Origin: Rickettsiales bacterium
Lineage (GTDB): Bacteria > Pseudomonadota > Alphaproteobacteria > Rickettsiales > Midichloriaceae
Assembly: GCA_023263785.1 (NCBI GenBank)
Contig: JALQUO010000002.1
Span: 173,852-237,851 of the forward strand
Length of the DNA: 64,000 nt
Direction: 5' to 3'
Part shown: positions 1 to 9,242 of the stretch, in pieces
Position numbering within the stretch: position 1 is the stretch's first letter
How the letters are laid out: the number at the start of each line of letters is the position of its first letter
Notes under the pieces: model-generated
The model's database searches: none
The model's input: the letters and a program-made list of their open reading frames with translations, nothing else
Told to the model about the DNA's origin: nothing
Position numbers and translations under genes: made by a program

Positions 1-236
1 TGTTCTTCCCTATCTATCTCATCTATCAAGTCTTTTAGCCAATCAAAATTTTCATCATCATCTTTTTTCTCAACTTGATTATTTGCAGATACGACTTCTG
101 TTTTGTCATTTGAATCAAAGACACTGTCTATTATATCAGTTGTATCTTCATTATCTTGTTTTGTGTCCTTTTTATCATCCTTAAAAAGCTCATCAAAAAG
201 CTTATCAAATTCACTTTTATTTTTATCCTCTGACAT
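1..236 (-). CDS. acidic hypothetical protein, N-terminal part only
   Basis: The first 78 codons of a gene that runs off the left edge of the window, starting with ATG at 236. The visible part is very rich in Asp, Glu and Lys, has no signal peptide or membrane segment, and looks largely disordered. It lies 15 bases downstream of the BON lipoprotein gene on the same strand, so it is probably the last visible member of the rnhB - J-protein - lipoprotein operon. I do not recognise it; no function is proposed. Confidence 0.6.
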   Translation of the reverse strand, partial: MSEDKNKSEFDKLFDELFKDDKKDTKQDNEDTTDIIDSVFDSNDKTEVVSANNQVEKKDDDENFDWLKDLIDEIDREE

Positions 237-251
237 TTTCTAACTTTTTAA

Positions 252-848
252 CTATTTTCCTCTTCTAGGATCGTCCTTTAGAATGATGTAATTAACAACT
301 TTATCAACACCTTTTGTACTGCTTGCTATACTCAGAGCTTTATCCATTTCATCTTTATTTTGTGCTATTCCAAGAAGATAAGCAACAGAATTATTTACAG
401 AAATTTTATAATTTGTTGACATGAAATTCTTCTCAACAAGGAATCTGCTGCTAATAGCTTGTTCAATTAATGCATCATTCGCTGAATTCTTGATTGGCTT
501 CATCTCAACATTTATTTCATTTATAACCTCTCTTACTCCCTTGACTGACCAGGCTATTTTTACAGCATTCTCAGCGCATTCATTAGAAACAACACTGCCT
601 GTCATTAAAACTCTACCCTCAAGGACATTCAAACTTATTGACATGAATAGGTGTGCATTACCGCTTTTTGAGAATTCAGAAGTAATTTTACTATAGATCA
701 TTTTATCATCTATCATTGCTCCTATAGATCTCTCATCAGAAATCAGCATAGTAGTTGTCGCAACGGATAATGGTAACACTGCTGCACACCCAGATAAAGA
801 TATTTGCACAAGTGATAATAGTGCGAAAAGTTTATATTTTTTATTCAT
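252..848 (-). CDS. BON-domain outer-membrane lipoprotein (DolP/OsmY-like)
   Basis: A 198-aa protein with a lipoprotein signal ending in LSGC, the lipidated Cys being residue 21. Two BON-type alpha/beta modules follow, roughly residues 50-115 and 120-192, each with the pattern of a helix, then a strand, then GxV and a terminal V-x-x-V-x-N segment. The two-BON lipoprotein layout is that of DolP (YraP), which binds phospholipid in the outer membrane and supports envelope integrity. The start overlaps the end of the upstream J-domain gene by 8 bases, which suggests translational coupling. Family assignment is good; the exact orthologue is not certain. Confidence 0.8.
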   Translation of the reverse strand: MNKKYKLFALLSLVQISLSGCAAVLPLSVATTTMLISDERSIGAMIDDKMIYSKITSEFSKSGNAHLFMSISLNVLEGRVLMTGSVVSNECAENAVKIAWSVKGVREVINEINVEMKPIKNSANDALIEQAISSRFLVEKNFMSTNYKISVNNSVAYLLGIAQNKDEMDKALSIASSTKGVDKVVNYIILKDDPRRGK

Positions 849-1188
849 TTATCAATGTTTTTTTAGCTTGTATTATTTTTGCTGCAAGGTATTCTGTACC
901 ACCTTTATCTGGGTGGTTTATAAGCATAAGTTTTTTGAAAGCACTCAATATTTCATCTTTTGAAGCTCCTTGTTTAACACCAAGAATTTGCATTGCTTCT
1001 TCTCTTGTTATGCTGTTAGCAGGATTTTCTCTATATCTTTTTTTACCATCTATTCTATCCACTAATGCTTGAAGATAGATTATAAGACCAGGGATTGATT
1101 GTCTTAAGAAATGCTTGAATTTGCCAGTCTTAACATTATTTTTGTAAAAATAATAAGTGATTAAACTGAAAATCAAAAAGTTGAACAT
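841..1188 (-). CDS. membrane-anchored J-domain protein (TIM14/DjlA-like)
   Basis: A 115-aa protein with a hydrophobic N-terminus (about residues 1-15) and a C-terminal J domain (about 60-115) carrying the HPD tripeptide followed by KGG. The HPD loop stimulates the ATPase of an Hsp70 partner. The arrangement, a short membrane anchor, linker and C-terminal J domain ending right after helix III, matches alphaproteobacterial relatives of mitochondrial TIM14/Pam18. It lies between rnhB and the BON lipoprotein gene on the same strand. The Hsp70 it serves cannot be told from the sequence. Confidence 0.85.
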   Translation of the reverse strand: MFNFLIFSLITYYFYKNNVKTGKFKHFLRQSIPGLIIYLQALVDRIDGKKRYRENPANSITREEAMQILGVKQGASKDEILSAFKKLMLINHPDKGGTEYLAAKIIQAKKTLINE

Positions 1189-1201
1189 AGTCTATAATCA
1201 A

Positions 1202-1801
1202 TTATATTAGATTCTTACAAAAGGTTTTTCGATGGTGTTTTGATAACCCATTCTCAAAGATACCATGCATATGTTCGGAAGTACAATATCCCTTATTTTT
1301 CATCCAATTATAGCATTGATTCTCATCATGTGATAGTTCAGACATGATTTTATCTCTAAACTCCTTAACAATAACCGAAGCAGCTGCTATGTTATAACAT
1401 GTCGCATCACCTTTAACTATTGTCTCAACATTACATTTAGAGACTTCAAATGGATTGATTATACCATCAACAAAAATTAATTTATTTTCTTTTTTGACAT
1501 TATGTAAAGCTTGTTTCATAGCATTATTTGTAGCAACAACAATTCCATCTGCATCAATTTTTTCTGGACTTATAATGCCTATTCCGTAATGAAGTAAATC
1601 TTGCTCAGATAATTCAATTAATTTTTTATTTATAAAATCTCTTTTCTTAGCTGTAAGCTTTTTTGAATCGTTTACTCCTATTTTAGAAAGAAGTTCCTCT
1701 GTAATTGAATCAGCAAACCAAACAGCTGCAGCAACAACTGGTCCTGCAATCGCACCGCGACCAACTTCATCTATTCCAATTGCATCGAGTTTTAACAACA
1801 T
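1202..1801 (-). CDS. rnhB: ribonuclease HII
   Basis: A 199-aa enzyme that cuts the RNA strand of RNA-DNA hybrids and removes single ribonucleotides from DNA. The family signature IDEVGRG begins at residue 10, giving catalytic Asp11 and Glu12; FVDG in the middle supplies a further acidic residue and the conserved AAASVIVKEFRD block is present. Length is normal for the family. The coding strand has 13 bases before the downstream J-protein gene, so the two are probably co-transcribed. Confidence 0.97.
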   Translation of the reverse strand: MLLKLDAIGIDEVGRGAIAGPVVAAAVWFADSITEELLSKIGVNDSKKLTAKKRDFINKKLIELSEQDLLHYGIGIISPEKIDADGIVVATNNAMKQALHNVKKENKLIFVDGIINPFEVSKCNVETIVKGDATCYNIAAASVIVKEFRDKIMSELSHDENQCYNWMKNKGYCTSEHMHGIFENGLSKHHRKTFCKNLI

Positions 1802-1896
1802 AAATAATGATATTTTTTAATTAAGACAAGAATGTATTTTTAATTTCTAAATTATCTTGATACAATATACAAAGGAACTTAAAAATAAATTATAAA

Positions 1897-2184
1897 ATGT
1901 ACGCTAGAATATATAAGGAGAAAAAATCCATAACTCAATCAGCACCATTTGAAGGAAAATGGATTCTAGAGTTTATTCCTAGCCCTGAGGGAGTCTACGT
2001 TAGTGGCACTATGAATTGGAATGCAAGCACTGACGTTAATAAACAAATAAAACTAAAATTTGATACAGTTGATGCAGCTAAATCATATGCTGAAGAACAT
2101 GGAGTAACAATAATATTTGAATCAGAAGAATCATTGAATTCTAAAAAAATTACTAAAAAATCTTATTTAGAAAATTTTAAATAA
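1897..2184 (+). CDS. NDUFS4-like accessory subunit of complex I
   Basis: A 95-aa protein matching the ETC complex I subunit family (NDUFS4, 18-kDa subunit): an N-terminal ARIYKEKKSITQS block, then W-x-L-E-F, then GSxxW-like region written here as GTMNWNAS, and a C-terminal A-x-x-YAEEHG segment. In alphaproteobacteria and mitochondria this protein sits on the peripheral arm of NADH:ubiquinone oxidoreductase. It stands alone between divergent rnhB and a convergent receiver gene. A possible -10 (TACAAT, 1861-1866) lies upstream but its -35 is weak. Confidence 0.9.
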   Translation: MYARIYKEKKSITQSAPFEGKWILEFIPSPEGVYVSGTMNWNASTDVNKQIKLKFDTVDAAKSYAEEHGVTIIFESEESLNSKKITKKSYLENFK

Positions 2185-2198
2185 TTAAAGTAGAAGCT

Positions 2199-2555
2199 CT
2201 AGTATTTGATCTTGCTTTTTACCCAACCTTTAAATTCATTAAAGTTCAATGGTTTTTTAAACCAAGAATACTGGTAGTTTATATCCTCGGCTTCAATTTT
2301 ATCTTCTGCACTTATGACAACTATAGGCACCTGATATCTTGACATCTCAAATATGACATTCTTGCCTTTAAAGTTCTCTTCTATGTTCCAATCTGTCACA
2401 ACAAGATCAGGTACTAAATCTATTTGCATAAGCTCCTGAAACTCCTTATGTGAACTTGCAGTAAAAATCCTATCAACACCTAACTTTGTAAGAAAGAACT
2501 TTGTAATTTCCATAGTTGTTTTGCAATCTTCAACAACAATTGCTGTCTTTGTCAT
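2199..2555 (-). CDS. single-domain response regulator (CheY-like receiver)
   Basis: A 118-aa stand-alone receiver domain with the acidic pair Glu9/Asp10, the phospho-acceptor Asp55 in VVTDWN, Ser82 at the conserved Thr/Ser position and Lys101-Pro102 near the C-terminus. There is no output domain. Such proteins act by phosphorylation-dependent protein binding, as CheY does at the flagellar motor or in phosphorelays. Its start codon overlaps the stop of lolA (ATGA), so it is translated from the same message. No histidine kinase is in the window. Confidence 0.88.
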   Translation of the reverse strand: MTKTAIVVEDCKTTMEITKFFLTKLGVDRIFTASSHKEFQELMQIDLVPDLVVTDWNIEENFKGKNVIFEMSRYQVPIVVISAEDKIEAEDINYQYSWFKKPLNFNEFKGWVKSKIKY

Positions 2556-3184
2556 TTTTCATCAACCTCGAAAAATTTTTTATTTTTAAAAATGAATTCT
2601 TTATCCTCGATCTTATTGTTTGAATTAAAATTTTTAAATGCAATGAATGATCTAGGTCTGTCATTAACATATATAGCCACACTATTAAGATTTTGTTTCA
2701 AAAAGTTAACTTGTAGATCAACTTTCTCATCATCCTGTTTTGTGAAGCTTAGTTTAAGCTCAGTCTCATCATCATTACAAAGACACTCAAATCCCTCAAA
2801 ATCATTTTTGAATTCAAGAGATTCTTTTGCCAGAAAAGTCAGAAACTTCGGATCTTGCTTGATTTTCGTAAGTTCATCGAGCTCATGATCGTAATATGTA
2901 ACTATATCCTTGTTTATTAAGATAGAAATGCTTTTGGGGTTTTTATAATCTATTTTCATCATACCAGGCTTTTTCACATATATTTTTCCTGTCTTAATCT
3001 GTTCGTTAGTTTTTTCCAAGAAATCAGTAGAAAAGCTTTTCATACTATTCATACTGTTCTGTACCGAATGAACTTTACTTTCTGTGCAGGGGCTCAGCTC
3101 AGTGCCAAACGCTGCAGCAGAGAAAATACAGATCATACAAAGTATTTTGAGACATACTGAAATAGATGTCAAGATTTTTCTCAT
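2552..3184 (-). CDS. lolA: outer-membrane lipoprotein carrier protein LolA
   Basis: Periplasmic chaperone that carries lipoproteins from the LolCDE exporter to the outer membrane. The mature part shows the LolA hallmark GKIYVKKPGMMKIDYKNP followed by the D-x-V-x-x-Y-D strand. The signal peptide is residues 1 to about 24. I start it at ATG 3184 (MRKILTS...) rather than the GTG at 3193, because the ATG gives a normal signal peptide. It sits between the oligopeptidase and receiver genes in a tight operon. LolD is encoded at 14248-14934. Confidence 0.9.
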   Translation of the reverse strand: MRKILTSISVCLKILCMICIFSAAAFGTELSPCTESKVHSVQNSMNSMKSFSTDFLEKTNEQIKTGKIYVKKPGMMKIDYKNPKSISILINKDIVTYYDHELDELTKIKQDPKFLTFLAKESLEFKNDFEGFECLCNDDETELKLSFTKQDDEKVDLQVNFLKQNLNSVAIYVNDRPRSFIAFKNFNSNNKIEDKEFIFKNKKFFEVDEK

Positions 3185-3189
3185 AAAAA

Positions 3190-5433
3190 TCACTTATCTT
3201 TACCAAATGCTGTTAAAACAAATACATCCTCTTTAGCAACATCATATATATGATCAAATCTACCAGAAGATCCCTTGTGGCCAGCATTCATATTCATTTG
3301 CAAGAACAACATTTTATCTTTCATTACAGGTCTCAATCTTGCAACAAACTTAAGAGGTTCCCAATATGTAACTCTTTGGTCATGTAAACCTGATGAAATA
3401 TACAGGTGAGGATATTCTTGATCTTTTATGTTGTCATAAGGAGAATAAGACTTAAGATATTCAAATACTGACTTATCAGTTATAGGATTACCCCACTCTT
3501 TGAACTCAAGCGGTGTTAGAGGCAACGTATCGTCAAGCATTGTATTCACAACATCAACAAAAGGAACTTGTGTCACTGCTGCTTTGAATAGATCTGGTCT
3601 ATTGTTTATGCAGTAACCAATCAGTATTCCTCCAGCACTACCTCCTTCAATTGCTATAGATGATGCATATCCTTTATCTTTTAAGTATTCTGCAACTTTT
3701 ATAAAATCTTCAAATGTATTTCTTTTGTATCCTAGTTTTCCTGCTTCATACCACATTCTTCCAAACTCACCACCACCTCTTATGTGAGCCTCTGCAAACA
3801 CAAATCCTCTATCTAACATTGGGAAGATAGAAGGTCTGAAGTTAGTTGAAATAGTGATGCCATAAGATCCATATCCATGCAAGTAGAGAGGCTTAGGACC
3901 TTTATCTTGAGATTTCTTATAGATGATTGTCACTGCTGCTTTGACGTTATCAGATAAATAAATATTATTTTTATCTTTAATTTCTTCATTGAAGTACACG
4001 GCAGGCACATCTAGCATTTCATAGCGCATTTCGTAATCATCTGGGTTGAAGCCATCGAACTTAATTTCTTTTAACTTATTTGTTTCAGCCGTATTGAAAT
4101 CATATTCAAAGACTATTCCAGGTGTTTTAAAGGAACTATATTTATATCTTAACTTGCCTGAATCGAATGTTGTGAAGTTCAGAACTGCATCATAAGACGG
4201 CTCATCAAACTTAATGTCTTGTTTGAATTGTATATTTCCATCTTCTTGGTTGAGTCCGTAGACTGCTATGTTTGGCAATCCATCTTTCCTGTTTTCAAGA
4301 ACAAGATTATCCTTGTAAGTTACAACAGTTGTTAGAGGTACTGACAGGTTATGAGCTATAAGCTCTTCAACTTTCGAATGATCATTTATATCCATCTTGA
4401 CTAGGCGGAAGTTATCACCCATATCGTTTGTAAGGATGTAGAAGAAATTACCATTCTGTGCAACACTAAATATGTGTCCTGGTTTTCTTTCAAAAACAAA
4501 CTTACAAGCTTCTGGACTTACTTCAGTTTCTCTCAGGCCAAGGTATTTAGATTCAGTTGAAGTATAACTACTTGAGTTAATAAAAAGGATGTCATTGCTG
4601 CTTGATTTTTCCATACCAACTTCAAAGGTATAGTCTTTCTCATGAAATATCTCAATGTCAGGTGCATCTGAACCTATTTCGTGATACATAATCCTCTCAG
4701 ATCTCCAGAATTCATTTGAAGGTATGTAGAAAAAGCCTTTACCATTTTGATGCCATATTATGTCGCCCATAGTGTTTTTGACTTTATCATCAACTACTTT
4801 ACCTGTTTCAATTTCTTGAACCACGACATTGTATCTCTCATTTCCTTCATAATCCACTGAGTAAGCGACTAGTTCTTGAGATGGGCTGACTTCTTTTGTA
4901 TGCATTGTGAAGAATTTTGAGCCTTCAGCAAGTTTATTGCAATTCAAAAAGACATCCTTACCTACGTTGTTGCTATTAATCTCTTCAGTTATTTGTTTTA
5001 TAACAGCTTCTTCACTCACACCTTCATCAGCTAGTCTTCTTGCATGATTCCAATACTGATCATTTTCGAGAATATAACTGTAATAAAAATATTTATCATC
5101 CTTATAAGGCACAGTATAGTCCTTAATTGGAGTCTTAGCTTTTATCTCTTGGAATATCTTTTCTAATAAATCTACCTTTTGTTTGAAAAATTTATCTGAG
5201 AATTCGTTTTCAGCTTTTACGTATGATAGAATCTCTTCATCTGAGATTTCAGGCCAATTTTTGTCTCTTAACCGTTTGTATGGATCTGACATTTCAATTC
5301 CATGCACTGTAAATTTTTCAGTCCTTTGTTCGACTTTAGGCATATTGCTATGATCTTGTTTAGACATTGTAGAAATTACAAAGTATATAGCAATAAGAAT
5401 GGAGAAAATCCATATAGATATATTTTTGATCAT
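3190..5433 (-). CDS. ptrB: oligopeptidase B-like S9 serine peptidase, membrane-anchored
   Basis: A 747-aa prolyl-oligopeptidase family protein: a beta-propeller (about residues 60-460) followed by an alpha/beta hydrolase domain. The nucleophile Ser lies in GGSAGG, the catalytic Asp in SGLHDQRV and the His in NAGHKGSSGR, the pattern of oligopeptidase B, which cleaves short peptides after basic residues. Unlike the usual cytosolic enzyme it begins with one hydrophobic segment (about residues 4-22), so it is predicted to be inner-membrane anchored with a periplasmic catalytic part. The stop overlaps the GTG upstream of lolA. Confidence 0.9.
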   Translation of the reverse strand: MIKNISIWIFSILIAIYFVISTMSKQDHSNMPKVEQRTEKFTVHGIEMSDPYKRLRDKNWPEISDEEILSYVKAENEFSDKFFKQKVDLLEKIFQEIKAKTPIKDYTVPYKDDKYFYYSYILENDQYWNHARRLADEGVSEEAVIKQITEEINSNNVGKDVFLNCNKLAEGSKFFTMHTKEVSPSQELVAYSVDYEGNERYNVVVQEIETGKVVDDKVKNTMGDIIWHQNGKGFFYIPSNEFWRSERIMYHEIGSDAPDIEIFHEKDYTFEVGMEKSSSNDILFINSSSYTSTESKYLGLRETEVSPEACKFVFERKPGHIFSVAQNGNFFYILTNDMGDNFRLVKMDINDHSKVEELIAHNLSVPLTTVVTYKDNLVLENRKDGLPNIAVYGLNQEDGNIQFKQDIKFDEPSYDAVLNFTTFDSGKLRYKYSSFKTPGIVFEYDFNTAETNKLKEIKFDGFNPDDYEMRYEMLDVPAVYFNEEIKDKNNIYLSDNVKAAVTIIYKKSQDKGPKPLYLHGYGSYGITISTNFRPSIFPMLDRGFVFAEAHIRGGGEFGRMWYEAGKLGYKRNTFEDFIKVAEYLKDKGYASSIAIEGGSAGGILIGYCINNRPDLFKAAVTQVPFVDVVNTMLDDTLPLTPLEFKEWGNPITDKSVFEYLKSYSPYDNIKDQEYPHLYISSGLHDQRVTYWEPLKFVARLRPVMKDKMLFLQMNMNAGHKGSSGRFDHIYDVAKEDVFVLTAFGKDK

Positions 5434-5456
5434 TGTCTTTTTTACAAGACCATATA

Positions 5457-6503
5457 TTAATTTGTATATGATTGTCCAGAAAGAATTATTCTACATTTTT
5501 CAGGTAGTCCAGAAACCCAAACTCCCTTCTCGTCCTCGTCGATAATTGCAACTTTATGTATACTTGAAGTATTGTTATCATCAATTGTTCTCACTGCAAG
5601 ATCTCCATCCTTATCTATTATGAGAGCTGATATAGGGATGTTGTGAGATTTGAATTCACCAACCTTGATTTTAACTTTCACTGATTCACCATCAGCAACA
5701 CCAATTTTATTCTCTCCAACTGTCTTTATCACAAAGGTTCCGCTCTTTGGATCTGCAGAGTTTGCAACAAGTGATACCTTAGCATCAACTGTTTGATTAT
5801 CCTCATTGATTATGATTGCTTCAGAGCTACTTTTTATTTCATTTCTTTCTTTTTGTGAGATATATGATTTTGTTTCGATTAGATTTAAATTTACAAACCT
5901 TCCAACTATGCTTTGACCAGCCCCAACATTTGCAAGGACATCTCCTTCTTGTACTAAGATTGAATCAACAACACCATCAAATGGTGCAAGTATAAAGCTA
6001 TTTCTGAGAGCTGTCTGTGCTGATGCAAGGTCTGCTTCAGATGCATTTAATGCTGTTCTTGCATCTTCAACTGCTAGCTTTGAACCAAGTTGTTTTTTTT
6101 GTAGTTCGATTGCTGACTCATATCTTAGCTTAGCTGATTGGACGGCATCCTTCATTTGATCAAGTCTCTCTGATAGAGCTGAGTTTTCAATTTGAATTAT
6201 TTTATCTCCAGCTTTTAGCTTTGTACCATCTGATACAAACTTCTTTACGACCTTACCACTGATTTGAGTTACGAGATTTACACCATCACTTGCATATGCG
6301 ATTGCCGATAGTTTGATATATTTTTGCTTCTCCTCGGCATTTGATTTAAGCGATCTCACAACAACATCAGGACTTATATCTGTAGACTTAGATTTCTCAG
6401 ATGACTTAAAAATACCTGTAAGCATCCATAGAAAAACAATTCCAACTATCCAACTGATAACTCTTAACTTCGGCTCTCTTTTTATTTTTTCTATAATTCT
6501 CAT
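5457..6503 (-). CDS. RND-type efflux periplasmic adaptor (HlyD/AcrA family)
   Basis: A 348-aa membrane-fusion protein with an N-terminal membrane anchor (about residues 17-33), a lipoyl half-motif (SGKVVKKFVSDGTKLKAGD), an alpha-helical hairpin (about 105-165), the second half-motif (APFDGVVDSILVQEGDVLANVG) and beta-barrel and membrane-proximal domains. These proteins bridge an inner-membrane pump and an outer-membrane channel. No RND permease is next to it; the neighbour upstream is an MsbA-like ABC exporter 70 bases away and the gene downstream is the peptidase. Its pump partner is therefore unknown. Confidence 0.88.
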   Translation of the reverse strand: MRIIEKIKREPKLRVISWIVGIVFLWMLTGIFKSSEKSKSTDISPDVVVRSLKSNAEEKQKYIKLSAIAYASDGVNLVTQISGKVVKKFVSDGTKLKAGDKIIQIENSALSERLDQMKDAVQSAKLRYESAIELQKKQLGSKLAVEDARTALNASEADLASAQTALRNSFILAPFDGVVDSILVQEGDVLANVGAGQSIVGRFVNLNLIETKSYISQKERNEIKSSSEAIIINEDNQTVDAKVSLVANSADPKSGTFVIKTVGENKIGVADGESVKVKIKVGEFKSHNIPISALIIDKDGDLAVRTIDDNNTSSIHKVAIIDEDEKGVWVSGLPEKCRIILSGQSYTN

Positions 6504-6573
6504 ATCATCTGTATCTTACTTACTAGTTATAAAGAAATTCTAACATGAATTTAACTTTCTATAAATAGTAATT

Positions 6574-8367
6574 TTATTTATATGTGCCACTAGCATAGAG
6601 ATTATAATAATAACTATTGTTAGACAGAAGTTCTTCATGCTTTCCCTGCTCTATAACTTTTCCTTCTTTTATAACAATTATGTTGTCAGCATTTTTAACT
6701 GTTGAGAGGCGATGTGCAATAAGTATACATGTGCGGTTTTTGGTGAGGTTATTTAGACCTTTTTGTACCAATAGCTCGTTATGAGTATCAAGGGATGACG
6801 TTGCTTCATCGAGCAGTAAGATATTGGGATTCTTCAAAATCGCTCTTGCTATTGCTATTCTTTGCTTTTGTCCACCAGATAGTCTAACACCTTTTTCTCC
6901 AACAAATGTATTAAATCCATCTGGGAGTTTCTCTATGAACTCAGTTGCTGCTGCAGCCTCTGCAGCCATATATACTCTCTCTTTTGATGCAGTTGGTTCA
7001 CTGTAAGCTATGTTGTCATATATTGTAGCTGAGAATATTGCGGGGTCTTGACTAACATATGCAAACTCACTTCTAAAGTCATGTAAATCAATCTTTGATA
7101 TGTCTACATCATGATAAAGAATACTTCCACCACTGAGATTATAGAATCTTAAGATCAATTGGAATATTGTGCTTTTTCCTGCACCAGATTCTCCAACTAA
7201 GGCAGTTGTTTTTCCACCTGGGAATACTATTGAAAAATCCTTCAGAACAGGATTCTGTGGCTTTGATGGATAGAAAAATGTAACTTTATCAAAAATTATG
7301 TCTTTGAAGTGATGTGTATCAACTGGCATCTCTTGCACAACTGTTGTACTGAATACAGATATTTCACTCATCTTGAGTGCGCCATGGCAGTTCTGTACAT
7401 CTGGTTCCTTAGCAAGAAACTCTGATATTCTCTCTGACACACCTGATGCTTTTTGTATATTGTTTATTGTCTCACTTAGGGCAACCATCGAAGCTCCACA
7501 TATTATTGTCAAAAATATGAAGCTAGAGAGTTGTCCAGCTGACAGTGTGCCTTTTATGACGTCAGCACTCCCAACCCAAAGAACTATGCCAACTGTTGAA
7601 AAAACACCAACTATTAGAGCAAATGTTAAGAAAGCTCTTGAGGATATCCTGTCCAGACTGATTTGAATCAGCTCAGATAGCTTTCCTTCGAATCTACTCT
7701 TTTCAACATCCTCCTTAGCATATGCTTGGATTGCCTTGATGTTATGGATTATCTCATCAGTTATTGAGGTCAATTCAGAAACTTTATCCTGCGCCCTTCT
7801 TGAGAGCTGCTTAGTGCTCCTTCCCATAACAATAACTATCAATACAAGCAACGGAATTATGAGTCCTATGATTGCTGTCAGCTTTAAACTTGTTGAGATC
7901 AATAATATTATTCCGCCAGTTAGCATCACAATATTTCTCATCATGACTGACAAGCTACTACTAATTATATTGTACATTGTTGTTGTGTCTCCAGACAACT
8001 GTGATAAGAGATCACCTGCCTTGTTGACTTCAAAAAAACTAGGAGAAAGACTTAAGATCTTATCATTTATCTTCCTTCTGATATCAGCTATGACCCTCTC
8101 ACCAACATAAGTTATAAAGTAAAATCTAAAGGCTGTAGCTAGGCCAAGTGTTAGAACTATTAGAAAGGTCTTGATAACTGTGCTTGTAAGAATTGCGCTG
8201 TTGTTTGCAGATATCCCTTCATCGATGACATACCTAACGCTCTGACTCAGCATTAAGACTGAACTTGAACTGAAGACTAGTCCAATCACTGCATATATTG
8301 TTTCCTTTTTATAAGGCTCTATGTAGCTCAGGAAAGCTCTTATCTCTTTAAAGAGTTTGCTTTTCAT
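6574..8367 (-). CDS. MsbA-like ABC exporter, fused permease and ATPase
   Basis: A 597-aa half-transporter: six membrane segments in residues 1 to about 310, then a nucleotide-binding domain with Walker A GESGAGKSTIF, signature LSGGQKQRIAI, Walker B ILLLDEATSSLD and the switch His in LIAHRLSTV. It resembles bacterial lipid and drug exporters such as MsbA; transport of lipid A or another lipid is possible but unproven. Only 4 bases separate it from lepB upstream, and the RND-type adaptor follows downstream. Confidence 0.9.
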   Translation of the reverse strand: MKSKLFKEIRAFLSYIEPYKKETIYAVIGLVFSSSSVLMLSQSVRYVIDEGISANNSAILTSTVIKTFLIVLTLGLATAFRFYFITYVGERVIADIRRKINDKILSLSPSFFEVNKAGDLLSQLSGDTTTMYNIISSSLSVMMRNIVMLTGGIILLISTSLKLTAIIGLIIPLLVLIVIVMGRSTKQLSRRAQDKVSELTSITDEIIHNIKAIQAYAKEDVEKSRFEGKLSELIQISLDRISSRAFLTFALIVGVFSTVGIVLWVGSADVIKGTLSAGQLSSFIFLTIICGASMVALSETINNIQKASGVSERISEFLAKEPDVQNCHGALKMSEISVFSTTVVQEMPVDTHHFKDIIFDKVTFFYPSKPQNPVLKDFSIVFPGGKTTALVGESGAGKSTIFQLILRFYNLSGGSILYHDVDISKIDLHDFRSEFAYVSQDPAIFSATIYDNIAYSEPTASKERVYMAAEAAAATEFIEKLPDGFNTFVGEKGVRLSGGQKQRIAIARAILKNPNILLLDEATSSLDTHNELLVQKGLNNLTKNRTCILIAHRLSTVKNADNIIVIKEGKVIEQGKHEELLSNNSYYYNLYASGTYK

Positions 8368-8371
8368 TAAA

Positions 8372-9115
8372 TTATCTCATCTTATTGACATCAACAAAGT
8401 ATCTTTCTCCTTGAAATAAATTGAAAATGTTCTCTATTATTGAACCATTCCACAGAACATATTGGGTTTTTCCCATAAGTCTAAGCTCATGAACATATCC
8501 TATCCCATTTGTGAACCTGCTGTCAATTGAGTTATTTCTATTATCTCCCATGAAGAAGTAATATCCTTCTGGGATATTATATATTCCTGTAGTGTTTGGA
8601 AAGGCTCCAGACTGATAATTACTGTCATAGAATACACTGTATTCACGTCCTTCAGGTGTTATTTCTATAAATTTGTCTAATGTTGATTTAGATCCATCAG
8701 AATTATCACTGTCAATTTTTTCAACGAACTTTTGTTCCATTGGACTTCCGTTGATGTATACAACTCTGTCGATCACCTGAACTTTTTCCCCTGGCATTCC
8801 TATCAGGCGTTTTATGTAAAACTTTTTTGGATCATTATCATTTGGTGAGCGGAAGACTATTATGTCTCCTCTAACAGGTTTTTTGAAAAAAATTCTTTTC
8901 TCTATTGGAATTGGTACTATTGCTGAAAATGGACCGAAGCCATAGCTATATTTTGTAACTAAGATATGATCTCCAACCAATAAATTTTCCTTCATAGAGC
9001 CAGAAGGTATGCTAAATATCTCAAAAACACATCCTCTTACGATCATTGCAATTGTTAGTGCGTAAAGAATAGTCTTTCCGTGTTCGAGCCATGAACTGAC
9101 TTTTTTATTTAACAT
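8372..9115 (-). CDS. lepB: signal peptidase I
   Basis: A 247-aa inner-membrane peptidase that removes signal peptides from exported proteins. An N-terminal membrane segment (about 13-29) is followed by the Ser/Lys dyad: Ser40 in IPSGSM and Lys102 in FYIKRLIGMPGE. Box E is present as GDNRNNSIDSR. It is divergent from secA across 124 bases, so the two secretion genes share an intergenic control region. Confidence 0.96.
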   Translation of the reverse strand: MLNKKVSSWLEHGKTILYALTIAMIVRGCVFEIFSIPSGSMKENLLVGDHILVTKYSYGFGPFSAIVPIPIEKRIFFKKPVRGDIIVFRSPNDNDPKKFYIKRLIGMPGEKVQVIDRVVYINGSPMEQKFVEKIDSDNSDGSKSTLDKFIEITPEGREYSVFYDSNYQSGAFPNTTGIYNIPEGYYFFMGDNRNNSIDSRFTNGIGYVHELRLMGKTQYVLWNGSIIENIFNLFQGERYFVDVNKMR

Positions 9116-9242
9116 TTTTTGATGAACAACTAATTGTTATAGAAATACCTTGGTAATTCATTTGTTTCGATAAGTCAACTTGTATAACAGTTTGAATGCT
9201 GATATTTCTATATACAAAATATAATTAAACCACTGTAAATTG

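Noticed and set aside
3185..3193. GTG start for lolA at 3193
   Set aside because: The ATG three codons later gives the typical Lys/Arg-leading signal peptide.
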